Assembly (NCBI GenBank): GCA_003640645.1
Contig: QGHH01000004.1
Coordinates: 1 to 42,873, forward strand
Direction of reading: 5' to 3'
Length of the DNA stretch: 42,873 nucleotides
Source of the DNA: Fredinandcohnia aciditolerans
GTDB lineage: Bacteria > Bacillota > Bacilli > Bacillales > Bacillaceae_L
Numbering within the stretch: the first letter of the stretch is position 1; each line of letters begins with the position of its first letter. The notes below the pieces were generated by a model, which was not told where the DNA came from, searched no databases, and worked only from the letters and a program-made list of their open reading frames with translations. This document shows, piece after piece, positions 1-7,439 of the stretch. Both the position numbers and the translations under genes were made by a program.

Positions 1-509
1 TATTCCCACTCATTTCCTCTTCATCCCGTCTATGAAGCGGATTTGGTGCCGATATTCCCACTCATTTCCACTTCATCAAGTCTATGAAGGGGATTTGGTG
101 CCGATATTCCCACTCATTTCCTCTTCATCCCGTCTATGAAGGGGGTTTGGTGCCGATATTCCCACTCATTTCCTCTTCATCAAGTCTATGAAGGGGATTT
201 GGTGCCGATATTCCCACTCATTTCCTCTTCATCAAGTCTATGAAGGGGATTTGGTGCCGATATTCCCACTCATTTCCTCTTCATCCCGTCTATGAAGGGG
301 GTTTGGTGCCGATATTCCCACTCATTTCCTCTTCATCCCGTCTATGAAGGGGGTTTGGTGCCGATATTCCCACTCATTTCCTCTTCATCACGTCTATGAA
401 GGGGATTTGTATCAAAAATTCCCGCCAATTTCCTCTTCATCACGTCGATGAAGGGGATTTGTATCAAAAATTCCCGCCAATTTCCTCTTCATCACGTCGA
501 TGAAGGGGG
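1..509. repeat. 52-bp tandem repeat array, about 10 copies
   Basis: Units begin at 1, 53, 105, 157, 209, 261, 313, 365, then at 419 and 471, all at an exact 52-bp step. Each unit carries a short dyad: CTTCAT and ATGAAG around a 7-nt centre, becoming a 7-bp CTTCATC/GATGAAG dyad in the last two units. Units 4 and 5 are identical to each other, and so are units 3, 6 and 7, which suggests recent duplication or homogenisation. Unit 8 is a hybrid between the first sequence type (units 1-7) and a second type (units 9-10). The array touches the window edge, so its true length is unknown. No open reading frame spans it. Confidence 0.97.
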
Positions 510-580
510 AACCGAGTGAGGCAATATTAACTCCTCATCCAAATCAGCAAAGAATACGTACAAAACGAGTTTAATAAACA

Positions 581-606
581 AAAAAGATGGGTTGCCCCAT
601 CTTTTT
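581..606 (-). terminator. Rho-independent terminator of yugE
   Basis: An 11-bp perfect stem (AAAAAGATGGG / CCCATCTTTTT) with a 4-nt loop. On the minus strand it follows directly on the yugE stop codon, which its arm overlaps. Confidence 0.8.
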
Positions 607-866
607 TACAGTTCGCACGTCGCATTATTTAAAATGGCCAAGAGTTTCACAGCCATTTTCTCACACTCTTTAAGCGGAATGACTTCCTCAAAAGAGAATT
701 CAAAAATAGACTGTATTTTTCTTGCTAATTTACTTGGATTATCAAATTGATGGGCTGCCTGTAAAACATCCACCGCTTCTGTTTCATAGGAACCGACTCC
801 ATAGCCTAGTGGATCCCATTCTTGCAGCACAATCATAATTTGTAAATTGGCTTGTTGATTTTCCAT
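606..866 (-). CDS. yugE: DUF1871 family protein (YugE-like)
   Basis: An 86-residue soluble acidic protein with no signal peptide or membrane segment. The length and sequence style (LQIMIVLQEWDPLGYGVGSYETEAVD near the N-terminus, split here as LQEWDPLGYG followed by ETEAVDVL) match the DUF1871 family as I remember it, whose B. subtilis member YugE lies just upstream of patB-kinB-kapB-kapD. The function is unknown. The ATG has a good AGGTGAT ribosome site 4-5 nt upstream. It lies 14 bp downstream of the small membrane protein gene on the same strand, so the two are probably co-transcribed and end at the terminator at 581-606. The family call rests on memory of the sequence and on synteny. Confidence 0.75.
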   Translation of the reverse strand: MENQQANLQIMIVLQEWDPLGYGVGSYETEAVDVLQAAHQFDNPSKLARKIQSIFEFSFEEVIPLKECEKMAVKLLAILNNATCEL

Positions 867-880
867 AGAATCACCTAAAA

Positions 881-1090
881 TTACTTCGTGGGATTGTTTT
901 TGTCATGTTTTATTAATTGCTTCTCTAGTTCCTCAGCTTTCGCTTGTTCTTTTTTCGAGTGCTTGATAAATAAGCGAAAGACAATAAACGCAACAATTAA
1001 ACAAATAACAGTGGTTATTGCAGCTGGAATATATTCTGTTTTATCCTCAGGGAAATATAGAAACAGGTTTAATACTGGTAAAAGCAGCAT
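881..1090 (-). CDS. small single-pass membrane protein, unknown function
   Basis: A 69-residue protein. One hydrophobic segment (about residues 22-42) is followed by a strongly charged, Lys/Glu-rich tail (KHSKKEQAKAEELEKQL) likely to be helical and cytoplasmic. The ATG at 1090 has a GAAAGG ribosome site about 9 nt upstream. It is the first gene of a probable two-gene unit with yugE. I do not recognise the family. Its position upstream of yugE and divergent from kapB is where patB-kinB would be expected in B. subtilis, but it resembles neither. Confidence 0.6.
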   Translation of the reverse strand: MLLLPVLNLFLYFPEDKTEYIPAAITTVICLIVAFIVFRLFIKHSKKEQAKAEELEKQLIKHDKNNPTK

Positions 1091-1160
1091 TCCTACACAC
1101 CTTTCAACCTAGAATGATAGCTTTTTACATTATAACACAAACCTAAGACGTGTTATAAGA

Positions 1161-1188
1161 TGCTTGTTCGAATGACGTCGGTTATAAT
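1161..1188 (+). promoter_or_regulatory. possible promoter of kapB
   Basis: A perfect TATAAT (1183-1188) lies 16 bp after a weak -35 candidate TGCTTG (1161-1166), about 38 bp before the kapB start. The -10 match is strong and the -35 match is poor, so this is tentative. Confidence 0.35.
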
Positions 1189-1225
1189 GGAATGAGTTAG
1201 AAATATGCAAAAGGAGTGATTTGAA

Positions 1226-1609
1226 ATGTCTGATGAATTTAAAGTTGGCGACATTGTAACCGGAATTTATAAGACTGGAAAATATATTGGAGAAATTACA
1301 GCAATTAAGCCTGAGCATTATCTTGTAAGGGTAAAGTCCGTCTTAAAGCATCCAATGCAAGGGGATATTCATTCACCGAAGGATGTTAATGTTCCACTTT
1401 TTCAAGAACGGAGAGCACTTGCATTTAACGAGCAGACAAATGTTCCGAAAAAGATGGTACGTCATTACACAGAGGAAGTTCCAGAATATAAGACCTCATT
1501 AAGAGAAGCAGTGGAAAAAGCAAAAAATGATTTAGAAGCTGAAGGAACAGAATGGGCACTGCGCAGTCTTGAAAACATGAACGTGTTGGAGAAAGATTAT
1601 TTTAAATAA
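1226..1609 (+). CDS. kapB: KapB, kinase-associated protein B
   Basis: A 127-residue protein recognised as KapB, which in B. subtilis is needed for KinB-dependent entry into the sporulation phosphorelay. The N-terminal half (VGDIVTGIYKTGKYIGEI, then YLVRVKSVLKHP) looks like a small beta-barrel fold and the C-terminal third is a charged helix. It starts at ATG with AAAAGGAG about 8 nt upstream. KapB is often labelled a lipoprotein, but this sequence has no signal peptide and no cysteine at all, so membrane anchoring by lipid is not supported. In B. subtilis it is the second gene of kinB-kapB; here no histidine kinase precedes it, and it has its own upstream region with a possible promoter. Confidence 0.85.
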   Translation: MSDEFKVGDIVTGIYKTGKYIGEITAIKPEHYLVRVKSVLKHPMQGDIHSPKDVNVPLFQERRALAFNEQTNVPKKMVRHYTEEVPEYKTSLREAVEKAKNDLEAEGTEWALRSLENMNVLEKDYFK

Positions 1610-1630
1610 GCCTTTCCAGTTGATCTCGGG

Positions 1631-1709
1631 CTAATGACCAAAAATTTATTTATTGACCGTAATTTTATTTTATCGGCCATAAATCACAATTATTGGCCGA
1701 TAACATAGA
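1631..1709. repeat. degenerate ~20-bp tandem repeat downstream of kapB
   Basis: Four successive motifs, CTAATGACC (1631), TTATTGACC (1650), TTATCGGCC (1670) and TTATTGGCC (1690), start 19, 20 and 20 bp apart, each followed by an AT-rich stretch. The last two also form an inverted pair, ATCGGCCA with TGGCCGAT. It fills the gap between kapB and the terminator at 1709-1741. Confidence 0.6.
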
Positions 1710-1741
1710 AAACCTACGGATTAAGTTGTTCCGTAGGTTTT
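1709..1741. terminator. bidirectional terminator, kapB / LysM gene
   Basis: A 12-bp perfect stem (AAAACCTACGGA / TCCGTAGGTTTT) with a 9-nt loop and T-runs on both strands, placed between two converging genes. Confidence 0.85.
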
Positions 1742-1747
1742 TCTTTT

Positions 1748-3076
1748 TTAGTAAACCCGCTTGGCTCCTACATAGTATTTGGACCAATACGTATTATCCA
1801 TTGATACAACGTCTATTCCCTTTGAGGATGTGGCGGAAATAAATTTGTTATTCCCTACATAAAAGCCAACATGTGAGATTCGTCCTGTATCATTGACCGC
1901 AAAAAACACGAGGTCTCCCTGCTGTAAATTTGATTTAGAGACAGGCGAACCCATCGTATAATAGCCTGCTGAGGTGGTTCTTGGGATGTCAATTCCGTGC
2001 CGTTCATGCATAAAAGAAACGAAACCAGAACAATCAAATCCTGCTGTTGTCGTTCCTCCCCACAGGTACGGAATTCCTACAAAATTATAAGAATCATTCA
2101 CTAAATCTTGAAGCACCTGCTCACGGTTTTGTGTTCCTTGTTCAGCTTGAGCAGTCCCACTCACATTTAAAACTTGTCCAATTGAAAGTGTATCTGTTGC
2201 CAGATTATTGATGCTTTTAAGCTCTGTCACACTCATATTATAAGTTCGAGAAATTCCATACAAGGTATCTCCTGCTTTTACAGTATATGTAGCACTTGCT
2301 ACATTTTGCTGTGGTGCTTTCGCTGTAGTTCCTAGTTGTAATTTTTGACCCACATATAGCATCGATGAAGTTAAGTTATTATTTTTCATAATTTGGTCAA
2401 CCGTTGTATTAGCTCTCTGGGCTATCGAATATAAAGAATCCCCAGGTAGCACAGTATATGTGTTGCCTTGTATTTGAGTAGTCTGAGGTGCAGTACCGAT
2501 TACTTGTAGGGTTTGTCCCACATGGATGGTGTTTGAAGTTAGGTTATTTAATTGCTTTATTTGATCAACACTCATGTTATAAGAATTAGCAATGGAGTAA
2601 AGTGTGTCTCCACGGGTTACCGTATACGTTGCTGTCGTTTGTGGAGGTTTGGCCTCACTAATTACAAGTGTTTGTCCAGGGTAGATCATATCACCAGTTA
2701 AATGGTTCAATTGTTTTACCTGGGACACGGTTAGATTGTATTGTTTTGCAATTCCATATAGTGTTTCACCGTTTGCAACCGTATGTGTTGTTTGGGTTTG
2801 GGTACTTGCTTGGTTATTGCTCGCTGCTTCTACTTTAGAGGATTGGTGTCCTCCCACTAAAGTAATCGTAGCGATTACCATTGTCCCCATCATGACTTTT
2901 ACGATATTCGGATTTAGGGTAGGGACTTTTTCTTTGAGGTACATTCGAATGCTTTGGTTTAGATGAAGCTTTTTTCCTTGTTCCGGTATACCAATTTCAC
3001 TTGAAAACTCCTCCAACTGGGGATCTATATATAAACATACAGTTTGTGGATTTTCTATTTTATGGCCAATAAACAT
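1748..3076 (-). CDS. cell-wall endopeptidase with four LysM domains and NlpC/P60
   Basis: A 442-residue exported hydrolase. An unusual N-terminal segment of about 57 charged residues precedes a hydrophobic stretch (about 58-78) and a possible signal-peptidase site near EAAS (83-86). Four LysM peptidoglycan-binding repeats follow (about 98-140, 150-193, 206-249, 263-306), linked by Gln/Thr-rich spacers, and an NlpC/P60 domain (about 320-442) that in this family cuts D-gamma-Glu to diaminopimelate bonds. Cys349 (GFDCSGF) and His402 (ISHVGFY) are present. The third polar residue, His in E. coli Spr, is Ser414 here (KFISAT). The start is fixed by AAGGAGGG 7 nt before the ATG. The architecture resembles LytE/CwlS-type enzymes but the N-terminus does not. 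In B. subtilis nothing separates kapB from kapD, so this gene looks inserted. Confidence 0.9.
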   Translation of the reverse strand: MFIGHKIENPQTVCLYIDPQLEEFSSEIGIPEQGKKLHLNQSIRMYLKEKVPTLNPNIVKVMMGTMVIATITLVGGHQSSKVEAASNNQASTQTQTTHTVANGETLYGIAKQYNLTVSQVKQLNHLTGDMIYPGQTLVISEAKPPQTTATYTVTRGDTLYSIANSYNMSVDQIKQLNNLTSNTIHVGQTLQVIGTAPQTTQIQGNTYTVLPGDSLYSIAQRANTTVDQIMKNNNLTSSMLYVGQKLQLGTTAKAPQQNVASATYTVKAGDTLYGISRTYNMSVTELKSINNLATDTLSIGQVLNVSGTAQAEQGTQNREQVLQDLVNDSYNFVGIPYLWGGTTTAGFDCSGFVSFMHERHGIDIPRTTSAGYYTMGSPVSKSNLQQGDLVFFAVNDTGRISHVGFYVGNNKFISATSSKGIDVVSMDNTYWSKYYVGAKRVY

Positions 3077-3178
3077 AATGCATCCCTCCTTTTGAAATTA
3101 GGATATCCTAACGGGATGCGATTATTTTTCAAATCAATTGTAAAAATTCGACAGTGCTTTCAAATGATAAAAATAAAA

Positions 3179-3205
3179 ACCAATTCACTTGATTAGCGAA
3201 TTGGT
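3179..3205 (-). terminator. terminator of kapD
   Basis: An 8-bp stem ACCAATTC / GAATTGGT directly after the kapD stop on the minus strand, followed there by a T-rich tail. Confidence 0.7.
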
Positions 3206-3208
3206 ATT

Positions 3209-3832
3209 TTATAATGCAAACTTATTTAATACTTTCGAGAAATCCACTCGATCGCCGATAGTTGTGGGCTCGGGTCTGGCTAAATAGCGTTTATCATTTT
3301 CGACTAACTTGAATATATTAAAGGTTGTAAGTGCGTCATCAAGGGCACAATGATGTTTGCCTGTCCCTTCTTTACCGTACTCTTGAACTGCCTTCCAAAG
3401 ACCTGTCTGATTTTGGTCCCCAAAAAAGCGTTTATATTCCATGGACAAGTCCCTTTGCTTTCCTTTAAAAGGAAAAGGAATTCCAGCTCGTTGAGAATTA
3501 TGGCGCAATACTTTCATATCCATATTTCCCCATGTAATGATGGTGCTTGATGAATGATTTTCATACCCTGCGAGCTTATTAACCAACTCCTGAAATGTGA
3601 TACCATGATCGACTTGCTCTTGAGAAATGTTTAAAAAGGATTTACATCGTTCTGTTAATGTAGGAAATTTTATTGGTTTCACATATGATGAGTATTGTTC
3701 GATTATTTTTTGGTTTCTCACGCAAACAAGGCCAACTTCAATAATCTCGGGGTAAAATCCTTGTGGGTTGTTTTTTTTCTCTGGCATAGTAAATTCAAAA
3801 TCAATAAACAAGTATTGATGCTGATTATCCAC
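3209..3832 (-). CDS. kapD: KapD, 3'-5' exonuclease-family sporulation inhibitor
   Basis: A 207-residue protein of the DEDDh (RNase T / DnaQ-like) exonuclease fold. The acidic residues are visible: Asp11 and Glu13 (FIDFEF), Asp105 (GNMDMKVL), and His161 with Asp166 (HHCALDDAL). In B. subtilis, KapD represses the KinA route to sporulation; its nucleic-acid substrate is not something I can state. It starts at GTG with AAAGGAGG 7 nt upstream; an in-frame ATG nearby lacks such a site. It is divergent from yuxJ and ends at its own terminator. The residues needed for nuclease activity all seem intact, so it is probably catalytically competent. Confidence 0.88.
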   Translation of the reverse strand: MDNQHQYLFIDFEFTMPEKKNNPQGFYPEIIEVGLVCVRNQKIIEQYSSYVKPIKFPTLTERCKSFLNISQEQVDHGITFQELVNKLAGYENHSSSTIITWGNMDMKVLRHNSQRAGIPFPFKGKQRDLSMEYKRFFGDQNQTGLWKAVQEYGKEGTGKHHCALDDALTTFNIFKLVENDKRYLARPEPTTIGDRVDFSKVLNKFAL

Positions 3833-3974
3833 TCCTTAACCTCCTTTGTCATATCAGTCTATTAATATGAAATACTACCTTTACAATACAAAACCGACGA
3901 ACATCTTTTAAATATTATAGCACGGTTTACTGTATTTTTCAGAATATATTTATAATATATATGCTATTTCTCCT

Positions 3975-4107
3975 TAACTATATTCAAACGGGCTTTGAGT
4001 CCGCTTGAATATAGTTATAGCCTCCGGGATGCCATGATTTTTTAGAGGAAATTTTCGAGCAAGCTCGAAAAAATCAGGCACAAATACGCCAAGGCGTATT
4101 TGATTAA
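3975..4107 (+). repeat. interspersed palindromic element, copy A (with 5' hairpin)
   Basis: It starts with a 13-bp perfect hairpin (arms 3975-3987 and 4005-4017, TAACTATATTCAA and its complement). The shared core follows at 4020-4101: GCCTCCGG, then a GAGCAAGCTC palindrome inside an AT-rich stem, then TACGCCAAGGCGTA. The same core recurs at 5427-5517 (same orientation) and 35743-35827 (opposite orientation). The rest of the 328-bp gap between kapD and yuxJ (3833-4160) is AT-rich and shows nothing else I can identify. Confidence 0.9.
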
Positions 4108-4160
4108 GTAACAATAATATTCTATAATATTTAGTAAATCGAAATATTCGAGTTAAGAAG

Positions 4161-5381
4161 GTGTTTCCGATTCAAACAGCAAAGCGAAATCTTTTGATTA
4201 TGTGGTTTGCCAATTTCTTTGTTGCTGCAAGTGCTACAATGATAATGCCATTTCTCTCTTTATACATCGAAACATTTGGTGATTATTCAGATAGCTTTGT
4301 ACAACGGTGGGCTGGATTAGTTTTTGCAGCAACCTTTGTTACGGCTTTTTTTATTTCACCGATATGGGGACGTTTTGGTGATCGAAATGGCTATAAAAAA
4401 ATTCTTATCATTACAGGCATTGGTATTGCCGTTAGTATTTTTTTAATGGGCTATGTGGACTCTGTAAAGCAATTATTTTTCTTAAGACTCTTCATGGGTG
4501 CTGTGACAGGTTTTATTCCAACCTCCCTTGCCCTCATTTCTGCACAAACTCCAAAAGAAATTGCCGGAAAAACGTTAGGAACACTTCAAATGGGGAATGT
4601 GTCAGGCGCATTATTCGGCCCTTTATTAGGTGGATTGCTTGCAGATGCAGTCGGTTTCCAATATACCTTTGTCCTCACTGCAATCGTCATTTTAGGGGCA
4701 GTCGGATTAGTTGCTATTGGTATTAAAGAAGTACGGACCAGTGAAACAAGTACTACTGCAAAAAAGTATACACGCAAAGAGGTTTTAATCCATATTCTCA
4801 GACATCCTGTTTTACTAACCATTATGCTTATCTCAACACTCATCCAGGTCGCTAATTTTAGTATTCAGCCCTTACTTGCATTATATGTTACGCATTTAAC
4901 AGACAGTAGTAATATTGTGTTTTTAGCTGGAATGGCATTTTCCGCGACCGGTTTTGGAAATTTATTATTCACGAGACAATGGGGTAAAGTCGGTGACCGC
5001 ATTGGCCATGAAAAAATCTTAACATTCCTCTTGCTTGCGTCCTCAATTATGTTTATTCCGCAAGGACTTGTAACCGAATTATGGCAGCTTGTGGTTTGTC
5101 GATTTTTATTTGGAATGGCGGTTGGAGGACTCATTCCTTGCATGACAGCTTATATCCGTCAGGTCGCACCACTTTCTATGCAAGGCGAAGTTCAGGGCTA
5201 TAATGTAAGTTTTCGGTTTTTAGGAAATGTTATCGGTCCGATTTCTGGTGGAATTCTTAGTGGATTTTTCGGAATTTCTACTGTCTTTTTTGTAACAAGT
5301 GGTCTCTTTTTAACCGGTGCAATAATCTTATGGCTAAGTGTTGTTCGTCATTCTCAAAAATCAACTCAACAAGCTGCTTAA
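4161..5381 (+). CDS. yuxJ: MFS drug-efflux-type transporter (YuxJ)
   Basis: A 406-residue protein with about 12 hydrophobic segments and the MFS loop 2-3 signature GRFGDRNGYKK (residues about 68-78), repeated in degenerate form in the second half (GKVGDRIGHEK). It belongs to the proton-driven multidrug efflux group; the substrate is unknown. Synteny (kapD, yuxJ, pbpD) supports YuxJ. The start is unsettled. GTG at 4161 overlaps the only ribosome-site-like sequence (AAGAAGGTG, 4155-4163), while an in-frame ATT at 4170 lies 6 nt after it and the first ATG (4200) has no site. The gene sits between two direct copies of an interspersed element. Confidence 0.85.
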   Translation: MFPIQTAKRNLLIMWFANFFVAASATMIMPFLSLYIETFGDYSDSFVQRWAGLVFAATFVTAFFISPIWGRFGDRNGYKKILIITGIGIAVSIFLMGYVDSVKQLFFLRLFMGAVTGFIPTSLALISAQTPKEIAGKTLGTLQMGNVSGALFGPLLGGLLADAVGFQYTFVLTAIVILGAVGLVAIGIKEVRTSETSTTAKKYTRKEVLIHILRHPVLLTIMLISTLIQVANFSIQPLLALYVTHLTDSSNIVFLAGMAFSATGFGNLLFTRQWGKVGDRIGHEKILTFLLLASSIMFIPQGLVTELWQLVVCRFLFGMAVGGLIPCMTAYIRQVAPLSMQGEVQGYNVSFRFLGNVIGPISGGILSGFFGISTVFFVTSGLFLTGAIILWLSVVRHSQKSTQQAA

Positions 5382-5405
5382 ACAGATGGCGATTGCCATC
5401 TGTTT
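5380..5405 (+). terminator. terminator of yuxJ
   Basis: An 11-bp perfect stem (AAACAGATGGC / GCCATCTGTTT), 4-nt loop, T-rich tail, overlapping the yuxJ stop codon. Confidence 0.85.
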
Positions 5406-5426
5406 TAATTTTATCTGTGGGAGTAA

Positions 5427-5517
5427 GCCTCCGGCAGATGCAACAATTTTCAGAAGGAAATTATTCTAGCATGCTCGAAAAAAATCGGGCGCAAATACGC
5501 CAAGGCGCATTTGATTA
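5427..5517 (+). repeat. interspersed palindromic element, copy B
   Basis: The core begins GCCTCCGG (5427), has AGCATGCTCG in the middle palindrome, and ends with AAATACGCCAAGGCGCATTT (5493-5512). It is in the same orientation as copy A. It lacks the 5' hairpin of copies A and C, and the yuxJ terminator lies in front instead. Confidence 0.9.
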
Positions 5518-5557
5518 TATATAATAATAGTATAACTTTTTGAGAGAGTGTTAGTTT

Positions 5558-7426
5558 ATGAGAAGACAAACAGGATACATTATCACTTTTTTCCTTTTTC
5601 TATTGTTTTTGTTTGTACTATTCCAATTGACTGGAGAATTGAAAGTTGCAAAAAGTTTTCCAGCTGTCCTGGATGAAAAAATCCCAATTAATAAAGTTAT
5701 GTTACCACAAACAAGTTACATAACTGATCGAACTGGAAATGTTATTTCAGAGATTCATCATAGTGAGAATCGGCTCACTCTCACTAAGGACGAGATTCCG
5801 CAAATTGTGAAGGAATTGTTTATTACTATCGAAGATCAGCATTTTTATGAGCATTTAGGCTTTGATATATCCGGAATAAGCAGGGCTGCTCTTGTTAATT
5901 TACAAAATGATTCTATTGACCAAGGTGGAAGTACACTTACGCAACAGCTAGCAAGAAATCTCTATTTAACCAACGAAAAAACCTATAACCGAAAGTTAAG
6001 TGAGCTTTTGTATTCGTACCAACTTGAGCGGAACCTTTCTAAAGAAGAAATTATAACATTGTACATAAATGCAATATATTTTCAAAATGGGGCATATGGG
6101 ATTGAAACTGCTTCTCAGCTTTATTTTAATCAATCTATCAAAGATGTCTCACTCGCTAAAATTGCCTTTTTATGTGCCATACCAAACAATCCTTCACTTT
6201 ATAATCCAGTTACGCATTTTTCAAATACAAAAGAAAGACAAGAGCGAATTTTACTTAACTTAGTCGATGCAGGCAAAATCACAAAAGAGGAGTATGAAAA
6301 AGCCATACATGAACCAATCGAACTTGCAAAAAAGGAAAACATGATCGATCGGTATCCTGATTATACAACCTATATTTATCAAGAGTTTGAGGAATTAATT
6401 GCTGAAAAAGAAGGATTTAATCCAAAAATAAATTCAATAACTTCAAGTGCTGAAAAAGAAAAACTGCAGAAAGAATTAGATACTAAGGTAGAAGAATTTC
6501 TTAAGTCTGGGATCATCATCGAAACAGCATTGAATCCTACAATACAGGAAGCCGCTATACATTCCGTAAAACGATATTTACCAAACGCAAACGTTCAAGG
6601 TGCTGCTGCAGTTATCGAACATGGCAGGAATCAACTTGTCGCCATTGTTGGAGGGAAAAATTACGAAAAGTTTTCCTTTCACCGTGCATATCAAGCATTC
6701 CGTCAACCTGGCTCAGCGATTAAACCATTGCTTGTTTATGCACCTTATCTTGATCAAACCGGTGCCTCTATCTCACAGACTATTAATGCAAACAATTATT
6801 GCAATAACGGATATTGCCCGCGAAATTATGGCGGTGGCCAGTATGGAAATGTTAGTTTACAAACGGCTTTTAAGTATTCGTATAATACCCCTGCCGTTCG
6901 ACTGTTTGAAAGGGTTGGGGTTGAGAATGGTTTCAAGTATTTAGATAAACTTCACTTTTCGAAGGTGGTAAAAGAAGACCACCATTTACCCGCGGCCATT
7001 GGCGGTTTCACATACGGAATGTCCCCTTTAGAAATGACAAATGCATTTGCAACATTTGCAAATAATGGTCAATTTATTCATGCTCGTGGAATTACGAGGG
7101 TAACAGATTTACAAGGAAAGATCCTTTATGAATGGAATGAACAACCTTCAGCGGTTTGGAGTCCTTCAGCTAATCAAAAGGTAAAGTCATTACTTGAGGA
7201 CGTAGTAAAAACTGGAACAGCTAAAGAAGCGAATTTTTCAAGCGGTTATATTGGTGGGAAAACAGGAACCACAAATGATGTAAAAGACCTCTGGTTTGTT
7301 GGATTAACCGAAAAATACACAGCAGGTGTATGGGTTGGGCATGATCAAAACAAGAGCATTTACTATATGGAATCACGCAAACCGCAAATTTATATATGGA
7401 AGGATATTATGAAGGCGAGCCAATAG
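5558..7426 (+). CDS. pbpD: class A penicillin-binding protein PbpD (PBP4)
   Basis: A 622-residue bifunctional peptidoglycan synthase, close to the length of B. subtilis PbpD. A short cytoplasmic N-terminus and one membrane anchor (about 7-27) lead to a GT51 glycosyltransferase domain (about 60-240) with EDQHFYEHLGFD (catalytic Glu92), QGGSTLTQQLARN and the RKLSELLYSYQLER motif. The transpeptidase domain (about 340-615) has SAIK (Ser386), SYN (441-443) and KTG (568-570). Both active sites look intact, so it should polymerise lipid II and cross-link stem peptides at the outer membrane face. ATG at 5558 has GAGAGAG upstream. It follows an interspersed repeat, so it probably has its own promoter near or within that repeat. 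Confidence 0.95.
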   Translation: MRRQTGYIITFFLFLLFLFVLFQLTGELKVAKSFPAVLDEKIPINKVMLPQTSYITDRTGNVISEIHHSENRLTLTKDEIPQIVKELFITIEDQHFYEHLGFDISGISRAALVNLQNDSIDQGGSTLTQQLARNLYLTNEKTYNRKLSELLYSYQLERNLSKEEIITLYINAIYFQNGAYGIETASQLYFNQSIKDVSLAKIAFLCAIPNNPSLYNPVTHFSNTKERQERILLNLVDAGKITKEEYEKAIHEPIELAKKENMIDRYPDYTTYIYQEFEELIAEKEGFNPKINSITSSAEKEKLQKELDTKVEEFLKSGIIIETALNPTIQEAAIHSVKRYLPNANVQGAAAVIEHGRNQLVAIVGGKNYEKFSFHRAYQAFRQPGSAIKPLLVYAPYLDQTGASISQTINANNYCNNGYCPRNYGGGQYGNVSLQTAFKYSYNTPAVRLFERVGVENGFKYLDKLHFSKVVKEDHHLPAAIGGFTYGMSPLEMTNAFATFANNGQFIHARGITRVTDLQGKILYEWNEQPSAVWSPSANQKVKSLLEDVVKTGTAKEANFSSGYIGGKTGTTNDVKDLWFVGLTEKYTAGVWVGHDQNKSIYYMESRKPQIYIWKDIMKASQ

Positions 7427-7435
7427 TTGGCTCGC
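7415..7435 (+). terminator. terminator of pbpD
   Basis: A 9-bp stem GCGAGCCAA / TTGGCTCGC with a 3-nt loop that is the TAG stop codon, followed by T6. There is no T-run on the other strand. Confidence 0.85.
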
Positions 7436-7439
7436 TTTT

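Noticed and set aside
1-509. CRISPR array
   Set aside because: The units abut with no unique spacers; the whole 52 bp repeats, and no cas genes are nearby.
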